DNA of 64,000 nucleotides from Nocardia pseudovaccinii NBRC 100343. Its GTDB lineage: Bacteria; Actinomycetota; Actinomycetes; Mycobacteriales; Mycobacteriaceae. A model generated the notes under the pieces. That model was not told where the DNA came from and made no database searches. It saw only the letters and a list, made by a program, of their open reading frames with translations. The stretch lies in NCBI RefSeq assembly GCF_001613225.1, contig NZ_BDBY01000017.1:1-64000 (forward strand), in the 5' to 3' direction. The position numbers were made by a program, and so were the translations under genes. This document shows, in pieces, positions 1-8,756 of the stretch (its first letter is position 1; each line of letters starts with the position of its first letter).

Positions 1-1023
1 GGTATCGGCGGTCTTATCGGTCGGCACCACCGGGATCGTGTCGTAATCACAGGTCGGACGCGGCCACGGATCGACCATTGTGTTGAAGGCGTTGTCGTGT
101 GCCGGAATTCCGATGGCTTCCGAACCCGCGCGCAGCGCCGGGAACAGCGCCTCGATGGCCGGTTGGCGCAACTTGGCGGCCTTGGTGATGGCGACGAAGT
201 TGGTGATCAGATTGGTCATCGGGTCCTGCGTGTCGTGCACGATGCCGCCGAGTGTGGCCAATTGGCCGGGCCCGAGTTCGAGGAATTTGCGCACTTCCTG
301 ATCGGCCGCGGTCAACTGTTGGAACAGTGTGCTCGAGCCGGTGGTCAGCGTGGTCAGATCGGGTTGGGCGTGCGTGGTGGTTTCTGCGATCACCTGCAGG
401 TTATCGATGAGTCGCTGGGTTTGCGGGAGCAGATCATTCAGTCCGGACATGGCCCGGCTGATTCCGGCGACCATATTGCGCAACCGATCCGGACCACCGG
501 CCAGGGCCTTGTCGAGTTCATCGATGATCACATTGAGTCGGGCCGGATTCATCCCGCCGATCAGCCCGCTCATATTCGTGAGCACGGACTGCACCGTCAC
601 CGGTGTGCTCGTGGCCGACCGATCGACGATCGAGCCGTCGGACAGATACGGTCCGCTGTCGGAGTCGGGGCGGAAGTCGAGGTACTGCTCCCCCGCCGCC
701 GAGAGCCTGCCGACGGCGACGGTGCCGCCCACCGGAATCTTTGCGGTGTCATTGATTTCGGCGATGGCGGCGACACCGTCACCGGATACCCGAACGTCGA
801 GTACCTTGCCGACCCGGCTGCCGCGGAAGGTGACGTCATTGTTCGGCGCGAGTCCGCCCGAACTCTTCAGCTCGACCCGGACCCGGTAGGTGCTCGGCAG
901 CGGATTGATCCGCAGCACGGCCGCACCGAGATAGGACATGCCGAGAATCAACACGACGATCAGCCCGATATTCGCCACCGCGATCCGATGCCGAACCAGC
1001 CAGTGCCACAGCGGAATATTCAT
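1..1023 (-). CDS. mceF: MceF-type Mce protein, 3' end outside window
   Basis: This is the sixth Mce gene of the operon, so it should encode the last subunit of the cell-envelope MCE hexamer that carries lipids to the YrbE permease. The start is the ATG at 1023, which shares ATGA with the mceE stop. The visible protein (341 codons, no stop before the window edge) starts with a short basic stretch (MNIPLWHWLVRHRIAVANIG) and one membrane anchor (about residues 12-36). The MCE domain follows, entered through a PLPSTYRVRVEL stretch and an NNDVT motif. The last visible part is a Pro-rich tail containing a Cys (PRPTCDYDT). No lipobox is present, in contrast to the two genes before it. The assignment rests on gene order and the MCE domain; the substrate is unknown. 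Confidence 0.9.
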   Translation of the reverse strand, partial: MNIPLWHWLVRHRIAVANIGLIVVLILGMSYLGAAVLRINPLPSTYRVRVELKSSGGLAPNNDVTFRGSRVGKVLDVRVSGDGVAAIAEINDTAKIPVGGTVAVGRLSAAGEQYLDFRPDSDSGPYLSDGSIVDRSATSTPVTVQSVLTNMSGLIGGMNPARLNVIIDELDKALAGGPDRLRNMVAGISRAMSGLNDLLPQTQRLIDNLQVIAETTTHAQPDLTTLTTGSSTLFQQLTAADQEVRKFLELGPGQLATLGGIVHDTQDPMTNLITNFVAITKAAKLRQPAIEALFPALRAGSEAIGIPAHDNAFNTMVDPWPRPTCDYDTIPVVPTDKTADT

Positions 1024-2099
1024 CGCCCACCGCCCTGCAACCGCCCGATGACCTTCTGGATCACCTCGGCCAGACTGCCGATGAATGCGGGTACATCGCC
1101 GATTTCCGGCCAGCGGCTACCGTTCGGATCGGTGAGCGCACCGATATCGAGATAAGAAACCGTGGCGGCGACCGCAAGCACCGGTCCGTCATAACTGGCC
1201 ATGACATTGGGATAGATGGCGTGCAGCCCGTCCAGCGTCCCCGCCAAATTGTCACCCATCCGGGTGAAGCCGGACATCAGCCGCTGAATACTGTCGAACA
1301 GGCTCAGGAACTCCGGGCCGGTGGTGTCGGTGAAATCACCGAGCGCGGACATGGTGACCGAGACCTTGGCGACGAGTTCGGCGATACTCCTGTTGTTTTC
1401 GGCGACCAGTCCGATCAACGGCGGGAAGGTATCCGCAGCCGCACCCAATTCCGCCTTGCGCCTGGCCAATTCGCCGGTGAGCACATTCAGTCCGGAGAGC
1501 ACACTGTCGACGTCGGCGGTGCGTGCGTTGAGTGCCGCGAGCACATCGGTCATCTCGGTGATCAGATGTGACAGCTGCGGTGCCCGACCGGCGAACATCG
1601 AATTCATCTCGGTGGTTATCCGGGCCACCTGATTGAGCCCACCGCCGTTGAGCAGCATGGAGATCGACATCATCAACTGTTCGACCGACGCGCCGGTGCC
1701 GGTATGGTCGGGCGCGATCGTGTCACCGGGACGCAGCATTTCGGCGCTCTCTTGCTTGGCGGGCAGCGTCATGGCGACGAACATGTCACCGAGCGGAGTA
1801 GCCTGGCGCAGTTCGGCGGTGGTGCCGCGGGGCAGCTGAATATCCTGCCGGATCCGCATTTCCACATCGGCGAGAAAGTTCGTGGTGCTGATCTTGGAGA
1901 CCATGCCGATTTCGGTGCCGCCGATCGTCACGTGTGCATTCGCGGGCAGATTGAGTGCGTCCTTGAAAACGGCATGCAACTCATAACCCGGCCCGCCGAT
2001 GCCCGGCTTGGGCAGCGGCACATTGTCGACCGTCACGGCACACCCCGCCGAGGCGACAACAACCATCGCCGCGACGAAAGCCGAGCGCGCCGCCCTCAT
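1020..2099 (-). CDS. mceE: MceE-type Mce lipoprotein
   Basis: The 359-residue protein has a lipoprotein signal with the lipobox ASAGC near residue 19, so it should be lipid-anchored on the outer face of the membrane. An MCE domain follows (about residues 35-120; FKDALNLPANAHVTIGG is typical of this position), then a long helical region and a Gly-Arg-rich end. MceE is the usual lipoprotein of mce operons (the LprK class in mycobacteria). The start ATG at 2099 overlaps the mceD stop as ATGA, and its own stop overlaps the mceF start in the same way. This supports strict translational coupling and equal subunit dosage. The family assignment is firm; the cargo is not known. Confidence 0.92.
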   Translation of the reverse strand: MRAARSAFVAAMVVVASAGCAVTVDNVPLPKPGIGGPGYELHAVFKDALNLPANAHVTIGGTEIGMVSKISTTNFLADVEMRIRQDIQLPRGTTAELRQATPLGDMFVAMTLPAKQESAEMLRPGDTIAPDHTGTGASVEQLMMSISMLLNGGGLNQVARITTEMNSMFAGRAPQLSHLITEMTDVLAALNARTADVDSVLSGLNVLTGELARRKAELGAAADTFPPLIGLVAENNRSIAELVAKVSVTMSALGDFTDTTGPEFLSLFDSIQRLMSGFTRMGDNLAGTLDGLHAIYPNVMASYDGPVLAVAATVSYLDIGALTDPNGSRWPEIGDVPAFIGSLAEVIQKVIGRLQGGGR

Positions 2100-3196
2100 T
2101 TGGTGATCCCGAGGAGTGCGGCGGTCAATCCGAAGTCGGGGCCGAAGTCCTGGATCTTCCCGGTCCGGCAGCCGTCGAGACGCAGCTGGATACGCTCGCA
2201 GAACAGCGAAAGCGCCGCACCGTCCAGCACCGCTTTGTCCAGCAGACCGTGCAGGCGCAGTGCCCGGTTCTCACGGCTCACGGCATTCGAGAAGTTCTCG
2301 AAGAACAGCGGTGTCACATCGGTGATTTCGGTGAGCCCGCGGGCATTGGCCCGCATCTGCGCGGTCAATGTCGTGAATCGGGTGAGCGCACCGAGTAGTT
2401 GTTCGCGATTCTGGCCGACCACGGTCGAGGTATTGGTGACGAAGTCGTTGAGCTGGGTGATCACCGCCTGCAAACCCGGCGCCTGCTCCCCCATCAGTTG
2501 CACGAGTTCGGTGAGCCGCCCGCTGAAATCCCTTACCGTCTGGTCGTTCTGGGCGATGATCTCGGTGATTTCATTGAGTTTGACGATGGTACTGGAGATC
2601 TGATCGCCATTGGCGAGGGTGACCTCGAATGCCGACGACAGATCGTCCAGCGTTTCACGCAGCTTGTCGCCATTGCCGTTCAGCAGCGGGAACAGCACGC
2701 GGCTCGCCATCGGGCCGGTTTCGTTGTCGCCCTTCAAGGCCGCGCCGAGTTGATCGAAGGTTTCCAGAATGCGGTCGAGTTCGACCGGGGTACGAGTCCG
2801 GGCGAGCGGGATGTGCTGACCGTCGGTCAGCACCGGACCGTTGCCTTCGTAGGCCGGGGCGAGTTCCACATGCCGATTGGTGATCAGCTGTGGTGAGACC
2901 AGCGCCGCCATGGCGTCGGCCGGAATGCGCACGCCCTTATCGATGGACATCGTGACTTCGACATAACTGCCCTTGGGGGTCACGGTATCGACCCGGCCGA
3001 CCGGAACACCGAGCACCGCAACGTCATTGCCCGCATATAGACCGGCGACATTCTCGAAGTCGGCACTGATCTGCAGATGTTCACCGAGATACTGATCGGG
3101 CAGTGCGGTGAGGCTGTCGGGTAGCAGCGAACAACCGGTCGCCACCGTTGCGGCGAGGCCGAGCACCGTCGATTTCAGCAAGGTACCGATCTTCAT
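2096..3196 (-). CDS. mceD: MceD-type Mce protein with a lipobox
   Basis: The 366-residue Mce family protein has an MCE domain at about residues 40-120 (DVAVLGVPVGRVDTV) and a long helical region behind it. The N terminus MKIGTLLKS leads into a hydrophobic stretch that ends in VATGC, which reads as a lipobox. It would then be a second lipid-anchored subunit, whereas most mce operons keep that feature for mceE. The chosen start is the ATG at 3196, which overlaps the mceC stop by one base (TGATG). A longer frame from 3262 would place the signal sequence internally and was rejected. The gene ends in ATGA overlap with mceE. Confidence 0.9.
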   Translation of the reverse strand: MKIGTLLKSTVLGLAATVATGCSLLPDSLTALPDQYLGEHLQISADFENVAGLYAGNDVAVLGVPVGRVDTVTPKGSYVEVTMSIDKGVRIPADAMAALVSPQLITNRHVELAPAYEGNGPVLTDGQHIPLARTRTPVELDRILETFDQLGAALKGDNETGPMASRVLFPLLNGNGDKLRETLDDLSSAFEVTLANGDQISSTIVKLNEITEIIAQNDQTVRDFSGRLTELVQLMGEQAPGLQAVITQLNDFVTNTSTVVGQNREQLLGALTRFTTLTAQMRANARGLTEITDVTPLFFENFSNAVSRENRALRLHGLLDKAVLDGAALSLFCERIQLRLDGCRTGKIQDFGPDFGLTAALLGITK

Positions 3197-4200
3197 CAAT
3201 TGCACCCCTGTACGGCTTGGGCGAAGCACAGCCAGTTGTCCGGGAATACCCATGGCGCCCACACATCGCCGTACGGGCCGTTGCCGAGGGCATTGTTGAA
3301 CTGCCGCAATGCGACCGGCATGATCTCGTAGAGCGAATCGAGGTTGTCCCGGTTCTTTTCCAGGCCCTCGGACATGGTGTTCAGATTCTGGATGAGGGGA
3401 CCGAGTTGGTCCTGGTTCTCCAAGCCCATGTCCTGCAGCAGCCGCGACAGGCTCGCGACATTGTCGAGCAATTGTTTCAGCAGGTTCTGCCGCAGTGCGA
3501 CGGCATTGCCGATGGCCTCGCCGCGGGTCAGTAGCAGCAGCACGCTATTGCGGTTGTCGGAGGCCAGCTCGGCCACCTGATCCATGCTCTTCAGCAGTGT
3601 GTCCACCTCGTCGCGGCGATCATTGATCACCTTGGCCAGCGCGCCGATGCTGTTCAGCGCCTCGACGGTGAGCTGCGGCGAGTCACCCATCTGCTGGCTG
3701 AGCACATCCAGTGACTGCCGCAGTTTCGCCGGGTCCAGGCGTTCGATCCGCTCGAAGGACGATTTGTAGTTCGGATCCCGGATGACCTTGCCGAGGTTGT
3801 AGGGCACCGAAGTCTGCTTCAGTGGAATCCGGTTGTCCGGCAGTCCTTTTCCATTACCCGGCACCAACTCGACGTGCAGCTTGCCGAGGATGGTCGTCAT
3901 CTTGATGGCGGCCGAGGCGTCCGGACCGAGTCGAAGATCCTTGCGCACCTTCAGATCCACGACGACCTTCGCGCCGTCGAGTCGCACGGCACTCACCGAA
4001 CCGACCTCGATGCCGGAGACATCCACGGATGCTCCCGATCGCAGACCCGCCGCTTGCGCGAATTCGGCATGAATCGTCTTGTCGCCGAGATGCGCCTGCG
4101 ATAACGCACTCGAGCCGACCAACAGCACGACGACCGAACCGGCCGCGAGCAGTCCCAGCCACAACAAGCGATTGCGTATCCGACCCAGTAGTGCCGTCAT
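3196..4200 (-). CDS. mceC: MceC-type Mce protein
   Basis: The 334-residue protein has one N-terminal membrane anchor (about residues 12-32) and then an MCE domain containing GASVDVSGIEVGSV and the conserved KLHVELVPG end. A long alpha-helical domain rich in Leu, Asn and Asp would form part of the helical needle of the Mce hexamer. It ends with a Trp-rich segment and a Cys-containing C terminus (WLCFAQAVQGCN). The start ATG at 4200 overlaps the mceB stop as ATGA. A start at 4269 would add a Gly/Ala tail unlike Mce N termini and was rejected. It is the third of six consecutive Mce genes. Confidence 0.92.
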   Translation of the reverse strand: MTALLGRIRNRLLWLGLLAAGSVVVLLVGSSALSQAHLGDKTIHAEFAQAAGLRSGASVDVSGIEVGSVSAVRLDGAKVVVDLKVRKDLRLGPDASAAIKMTTILGKLHVELVPGNGKGLPDNRIPLKQTSVPYNLGKVIRDPNYKSSFERIERLDPAKLRQSLDVLSQQMGDSPQLTVEALNSIGALAKVINDRRDEVDTLLKSMDQVAELASDNRNSVLLLLTRGEAIGNAVALRQNLLKQLLDNVASLSRLLQDMGLENQDQLGPLIQNLNTMSEGLEKNRDNLDSLYEIMPVALRQFNNALGNGPYGDVWAPWVFPDNWLCFAQAVQGCN

Positions 4201-5219
4201 CGGCAGACCTCCGAATGGGAATTGCCGCCCACCTGCGAGAACAGCCCCGGTGGCAGCAGCACGCCCCATAGCGAGACGTCCAGCGAGCAGATATAGGCGT
4301 TGGCGTACGCGCCGTAGCTGGTGAACCGGGCGAGACCATTGAGAATGGTCGGCAGCTCTACCGCCGCCTGATCCAACGACGCACCATTGAGAATCAGCAG
4401 GGCGACGCCGCTGGTCGCATCGTTCTGTGCCCGAGCCAGATTCGGCTTCACCTGACCGATCAGCGCCGCCAGCGAATCGGTGGATTTCGCCACCGTATCG
4501 ACTGACGACTTCAGCGATTCGCCCTGCGCGTAGAGCGATTCCACCAGCGAACGCGCCTGCGTGATCAGGGTTTCCAATTCACCGCTGCGATTGGCCAGGC
4601 CCGCGATCACACTGCTGAGATTGCCGATGACATCGCCGAGAATCTTGTCGCGCTGACCGAAGGTGCCCGCGAGTTCGGCAGCCTGGGTGATCAGCGCACT
4701 GAGCGATACATTGTTGCCTTGCAGGGCCTGGATCAGGGTCTCCGACAGCGAATTGACCTGGTCCGGTTGCAGCACACTGAACAGCGGTTCGAAACCCGAC
4801 AGCAACGATGACACATCGAACGACGGTTCGGTGCGCTCGACGGGAATCGCGGATCCGGCGGTCAGCGCCGTGCCCTCGTCCTTGCCCGGAACCAGCGCGA
4901 TATAGCGCTGGCCGATCAGATTCTGGTACCGCACCAGGGCTTTCGTCGTCGTTGTCAGCCGCTGATCGTGCTGGATACGGAAGTCCACGCGCGCCTTGTA
5001 GTCGCCGTCGAAATCGATGGCGTCGACCCGCCCGACCCGCACACCCGCCATCCGGATGTCATCGCCGATGCGCAGTCCGAGCACGTCGGTGAAAGTGGCC
5101 GAGTACGAATCGGTATCGCCGCTCACCGAACGTTGCAGCGTCGACCAGATCGTGTACGTCAACAGCACCGCGACCACGGCGAACAGACTGAATCCGGCCA
5201 GTGCTTTCCCTGATTTCAT
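4197..5219 (-). CDS. mceB: MceB-type Mce protein
   Basis: The 340-residue Mce subunit has an N-terminal anchor (residues about 7-25, LAGFSLFAVVAVLLTYTIW), then the MCE domain with IRMAGVRVGRVDAI and IGQRYIALVPG, both typical of MceB. A helical region rich in Leu and Ser follows, and the protein ends with SHSEVCR. The ATG at 5219 lies four bases behind the mceA stop. A purine-rich site (GAAGGGCGGTGA) sits just upstream and covers the mceA stop, so I prefer it over an ATG at 5237 that would overlap mceA by 14 bases. Confidence 0.92.
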   Translation of the reverse strand: MKSGKALAGFSLFAVVAVLLTYTIWSTLQRSVSGDTDSYSATFTDVLGLRIGDDIRMAGVRVGRVDAIDFDGDYKARVDFRIQHDQRLTTTTKALVRYQNLIGQRYIALVPGKDEGTALTAGSAIPVERTEPSFDVSSLLSGFEPLFSVLQPDQVNSLSETLIQALQGNNVSLSALITQAAELAGTFGQRDKILGDVIGNLSSVIAGLANRSGELETLITQARSLVESLYAQGESLKSSVDTVAKSTDSLAALIGQVKPNLARAQNDATSGVALLILNGASLDQAAVELPTILNGLARFTSYGAYANAYICSLDVSLWGVLLPPGLFSQVGGNSHSEVCR

Positions 5220-5223
5220 GTAT

Positions 5224-6621
5224 TCACCGCCCTTCATCCGGTGCGGTGTCGTACACGGTTACCGAACCACCGGCCAGTACCGGAGCCAAGAGCAGGTATT
5301 GCGCGGTGGTCGGCCGACCGCCGACTATCGCCGCCGCGGCATCGAGTCCGCGCAGATTCGAATTCGGCTGGACGGGTCGATCCGTCGCAGCGGCAGGCGC
5401 GGTGATGCCCGGAATCGTGTGCAGCCCCGGAATACTCGGCAGTCCGGGGATACTCGGTAGCCCCTGTGCCGGAGCAATGGGCGCCGGTCCCGCGGCTGCC
5501 AACCGCTGCGGCATCAGCTGCGGCGGAAACTCCTGCGGCGGTGCGACATCCGGTACCGTACTGCCTCCACACCGCGGACCGGCCATGGTGCCGTAGTGCG
5601 GACAGTCCTTGGCCGTGTACTGCTGGAAGGGCGTGAAGCTGACATCCATCTTCCACACCATCTGTCGGCTCGGTCCGAACCCGAAGGTCGTGCGCACTCG
5701 TTGCAGCGCGGCATTGAAATTGGCGGCGGTATCCGGGATGGCCTGAGGATCCCTGGCCAGACCGCCGAACAGGCCGTCGAGTCCGACGACCAAGTCCTTC
5801 CCGGCGTCCGGATTACGTGCGAAAAGCGCATTGACCGAATCGACCGCGCCGCTGGCATTGGTCAGCAGCGCGACGAGGTTGTCACGCCGCTCGGTGAGCG
5901 TGCGTGCGGTGGTCACCGAATCCGACAGCACACCGACCAACTCCGGCGCCGAAACGCTCAGCGCCGTCACGGCCCGGCCGAGGTTGCCGAGCAGATCGCC
6001 GATGCCGGGAGTCGCGTGCACCTGGGTGAGCCAGGTATCGAGGCGTTCGATGGTGGAACCCGGCACCCGCGCGGCGGGATCGAGTGCGTCGGCGAGTGTC
6101 GCGAGCACCCGGCCCAGCTTCTCCGGCTGGATATGATCGAGCACATCGCGCAGCACACTGAGCGTGGTCTGCAGCTGCACGGTGCCTTCGCTGGTGTCCT
6201 CGGAAATCCGGGCCCCCGCGCGCAGGGTTTCGGTGGCGTGCCCGTTGTCGACGAGTTCGATGGCGGTCACGCCGAAGATATTGTTGGGGATCACCCGGGC
6301 CGTGACATTCGCCGGAATAAAGCCCGCCACAGCCGGTTTCAGATCCAGGGCCGCATCCTGACGTTCACCCTCGGCGACGACATCGACACCGGCCACGGTA
6401 CCGACGACCATGCCACGGAACTTCACATCGGCATGGGTCGGCAACCCGTCACCGGTACTGGTGAGCACCGCGACAACCGAGACCTTGTCCTGGAAATAGC
6501 CGGTATAGCGCAGGCCGAGCAGGTACAGCAGCAATGCGGCGGCCGTGGTCATGGCTATTCCAGCGAGCGTGAGTTGACGTGCGGTGGGTCCGCGCCCACT
6601 TGGATCGAGCAGCATCGCCAC
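5224..6621 (-). CDS. mceA: MceA-type Mce protein
   Basis: The 465-residue protein is the first and longest Mce subunit, which fits MceA. It has an N-terminal anchor (about residues 17-37), an MCE domain with HADVKFRGMVVGTVAGV, and a helical core with repeated Leu/Asp segments. The C-terminal extension contains two Cys (KDCPHY and PRCGG) and is rich in Pro, including a short tandem repeat (PSIPGLPSIPGLHTIPGI). Such Pro-rich tails are common in MceA and probably reach out into the wall. The gene may start at GTG 6621, directly after the yrbEB stop, or two codons later at ATG 6615; the difference is trivial. It follows the two permease genes, as in known mce operons. Confidence 0.92.
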   Translation of the reverse strand: MAMLLDPSGRGPTARQLTLAGIAMTTAAALLLYLLGLRYTGYFQDKVSVVAVLTSTGDGLPTHADVKFRGMVVGTVAGVDVVAEGERQDAALDLKPAVAGFIPANVTARVIPNNIFGVTAIELVDNGHATETLRAGARISEDTSEGTVQLQTTLSVLRDVLDHIQPEKLGRVLATLADALDPAARVPGSTIERLDTWLTQVHATPGIGDLLGNLGRAVTALSVSAPELVGVLSDSVTTARTLTERRDNLVALLTNASGAVDSVNALFARNPDAGKDLVVGLDGLFGGLARDPQAIPDTAANFNAALQRVRTTFGFGPSRQMVWKMDVSFTPFQQYTAKDCPHYGTMAGPRCGGSTVPDVAPPQEFPPQLMPQRLAAAGPAPIAPAQGLPSIPGLPSIPGLHTIPGITAPAAATDRPVQPNSNLRGLDAAAAIVGGRPTTAQYLLLAPVLAGGSVTVYDTAPDEGR

Positions 6622-7485
6622 CTACCCCGAAATCCGGAATCCGGGGTCGATGCCCCAGATTGCAAGGGTCAGAAACAGATTCACGAACACCATGACGACG
6701 ATCACCATCTTGATCGCGCGCCCGGCCGCGTGGCCGACGCCTTCCGGGCCACCGGTGGCGATATAGCCGTAGTAGCACTGGATGAAGGTCGAAATGAGCA
6801 CGAACACCACGACCTTGACGACCGAGAACAAGACATCGATACCGTTGAGGAACTGGAAGAAGTAATGGTCGTAGGTCCCGGCGGAGGTGCCGCCGAGGAA
6901 CAGCACGGACAGCTTCGTCATCAGATAGGCAACGGCGAGACCGACGCTGTAGAGCGGGACGATGGTCAGTGTCGCGGCGATCATCCGCGTGGTCACCAGA
7001 TACGGAAGTGGCCTGATGGCAATGGATTCCAGCGCATCGATCTCCTCGGAGATCCGCATCGCACCCAATTGCGCGGTGAATCGGCAGCCCGCCTGGATGG
7101 CGAAGGCCAAAGTCGCCAGGATCGGGCCGATCTCGCGCGTCGTCGCGAAACCGGAGATCGCGCCGGTCAACGGATTCATGGTGAGCAGATTCAGTGCGGT
7201 GTAGGACTCCATGCCGACAGTGATCCCGCCGAATCCGCACAGGATGATGACCACACCGACCGTGCCGCCGCCGACAATGAGCGAACCATTGCCCCAGCCC
7301 ACATCGGCGGTCAGCCGCAGCACTTCCTTGCGATAGTGCCTGAGCACGAACGGAATTGCCGCCACCGCTCGGCAGAAGGTGATCCCCTGGTGGCCGAGCC
7401 GTCGGTTGGCCTGAACCGGCACGATGGCGACCGCGCCGACCGCGCGAAACGGCTTCAGCGCGGGCGGGGTGTATCGGGTGCCCAT
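6622..7485 (-). CDS. yrbEB: YrbEB, MlaE-type permease subunit of the Mce system
   Basis: The 287-residue integral membrane protein belongs to the YrbE/MlaE permease family. It has about five to six hydrophobic segments and the conserved cytoplasmic loop EEIDALESIAIRPLPYLVTTR. That EExDAL(x)xMGI-like element is the coupling helix that contacts the ATPase (MceG/MlaF type) in this family. With YrbEA it forms the inner-membrane channel that takes lipid from the Mce proteins. The start ATG at 7485 lies one base after the yrbEA stop. The ATPase is not in this window, which is usual because mceG is normally encoded elsewhere. Confidence 0.94.
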   Translation of the reverse strand: MGTRYTPPALKPFRAVGAVAIVPVQANRRLGHQGITFCRAVAAIPFVLRHYRKEVLRLTADVGWGNGSLIVGGGTVGVVIILCGFGGITVGMESYTALNLLTMNPLTGAISGFATTREIGPILATLAFAIQAGCRFTAQLGAMRISEEIDALESIAIRPLPYLVTTRMIAATLTIVPLYSVGLAVAYLMTKLSVLFLGGTSAGTYDHYFFQFLNGIDVLFSVVKVVVFVLISTFIQCYYGYIATGGPEGVGHAAGRAIKMVIVVMVFVNLFLTLAIWGIDPGFRISG

Positions 7486-7486
7486 C

Positions 7487-8347
7487 TCAGATCACCTTCG
7501 CCGGGAAGAGCGTGTTGTAGATCTGGGTGATGATGATGTTCGTCGCGAACAGCATCAGCGCCGAATTGACCACCGCGGCGTTCACCGAGTTGGCGACCCC
7601 ACCTGGACCGCCCTTGGTGTGCAGTCCGATATCGCAGGCGATGATCGCGGTCAGCGCACCGAAGATGGCCGCCTTGACCAGGGCGACCACCAGATCGTTC
7701 GCCACCGCGAAGGAGGCGAAAGTGCTGATGAACGAGCCTGCCGTGCCGCCCTGGGCGTACACGTTGAACATATAGCCGGTGGCGAAGCCGACGAAAACCA
7801 CGAATCCGCACAGCAAAATGCTGACCAGGATCGCGGCCAGCAGTCGCGGCGCGACCAGTCGGCGCACCGGATCGACGCCCATCACCATCATCGCGTCGAT
7901 CTCCTCGCGAATGGTGCGGGAGCCGAGATCTGCGCAGATGGCCGAACCGACCGCGCCCGCGATCATCAGCGAAGTGACCAGCGGCGCACCCTGCCGAATA
8001 ATGCCGAGACCGCTGACCGCGCCGATAAATGTCGTCGCACCAACCTGATTCACCAGCGCGCCGACCTGGATCGACACGACAACGGCCACCGGGATCGCGA
8101 CGAATACGGTGGGTGCGGCGGAAACGCTTGCCATGAACGCGCACTGCTTGATGAACTCGTGGAATGAGAAGCGGCGCACGAACATCGCGCGCAGCATCTC
8201 GATGAAGGCATCGCGCATCAGCCGTACCTGGCGACCCAAGGTCTCCAGCGACCGCTGTGGATGCCGTTGCCACAGGCCTTTCAAAACCTCGACGGCCCGC
8301 TCCAGATCTGTTGGCTCAGTCGGCCGTTCGGTGAGTCGAGTGCTCAT
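7487..8347 (-). CDS. yrbEA: YrbEA, MlaE-type permease subunit of the Mce system
   Basis: The 286-residue membrane protein is the partner of YrbEB. A charged amphipathic N-terminal region (residues 1-60) is followed by about five hydrophobic segments and the coupling loop REEIDAMMVMGVDPVRRLVAPR, which identifies the family. The C terminus has the GPGGVANSVNAAVV stretch common to YrbEA. The start is the ATG at 8347, which overlaps the stop of the small upstream membrane gene as ATGA. A frame extending to 8518 would read low-complexity Arg/His sequence and was rejected. Confidence 0.94.
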   Translation of the reverse strand: MSTRLTERPTEPTDLERAVEVLKGLWQRHPQRSLETLGRQVRLMRDAFIEMLRAMFVRRFSFHEFIKQCAFMASVSAAPTVFVAIPVAVVVSIQVGALVNQVGATTFIGAVSGLGIIRQGAPLVTSLMIAGAVGSAICADLGSRTIREEIDAMMVMGVDPVRRLVAPRLLAAILVSILLCGFVVFVGFATGYMFNVYAQGGTAGSFISTFASFAVANDLVVALVKAAIFGALTAIIACDIGLHTKGGPGGVANSVNAAVVNSALMLFATNIIITQIYNTLFPAKVI

Positions 8348-8532
8348 GCCGACTCGCTGAGTTGATGCTGCAGCAGGACGAGCAGATAGCCGATCACGGC
8401 GATACCGGCGACGCCGGTGCTGAGCACGGCGAGCCAGAGCCCGAACCGCAGCACCGGATTGACTTTCATACGCCCCCCGAGGATCTTGACGCCGATCACC
8501 AAGATGTCGATGAGCCAAACCAAGATCATCAT
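8344..8532 (-). CDS. Small two-helix membrane protein in mce operon leader
   Basis: The predicted product has 62 residues and is almost wholly membrane-embedded: one hydrophobic segment at about 2-18 (MILVWLIDILVIGVKIL) and a second at about 31-54, joined by a short basic loop (GGRMKVNP). I do not recognise the family. The start overlaps the stop of the preceding small gene (TGATG) and its stop overlaps yrbEA (ATGA), so it is embedded in the coupled mce reading unit. This overlap at both ends is the main evidence that it is a real gene. A role as an accessory or assembly subunit of the YrbE permease is inference only. Confidence 0.75.
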   Translation of the reverse strand: MMILVWLIDILVIGVKILGGRMKVNPVLRFGLWLAVLSTGVAGIAVIGYLLVLLQHQLSESA

Positions 8533-8756
8533 CAGGTCATGCACACATTCGAGAAGGTGAGCACCGGCCAGCACACGATCGAGCCGAGGAAGGATATGAC
8601 CACGTCGATGCCGTGCATGCGGTGCAGATGGCTGGTGTGGGTCAGCGTCCAGATGAGGCCGACGAGCCCGTATGGAATGGCGAGAATGATGATGGTGCCG
8701 AGGAATTCGGAGACCTTCATCTCGTAGCTGAATATTCGATCCAGCTTCTTGAGCAT
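8532..8756 (-). CDS. Small two-helix membrane protein, first gene of the mce operon
   Basis: The 74-residue protein has two likely membrane segments (about 19-38 and 50-68) separated by a His-rich loop (THTSHLHRMHG). The start ATG at 8756 has a good ribosome site, GGGGAAAGGA, about nine bases upstream. A longer frame to 8846 has no support and reads Arg/Pro-rich sequence. I do not recognise the family. It is the first gene of the mce unit, overlaps the next small gene by one base and follows a roughly 400-base region without a clear minus-strand gene that should hold the operon promoter. The His cluster could bind a metal, but nothing shows this directly. Confidence 0.75.
   Translation of the reverse strand: MLKKLDRIFSYEMKVSEFLGTIIILAIPYGLVGLIWTLTHTSHLHRMHGIDVVISFLGSIVCWPVLTFSNVCMT

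Noticed and set aside
97-1155. Plus-strand frame of 352 codons opposite mceF/mceE
   Set aside because: The minus strand shows clear Mce proteins with coupled starts; the plus frame has biased composition and no motif.
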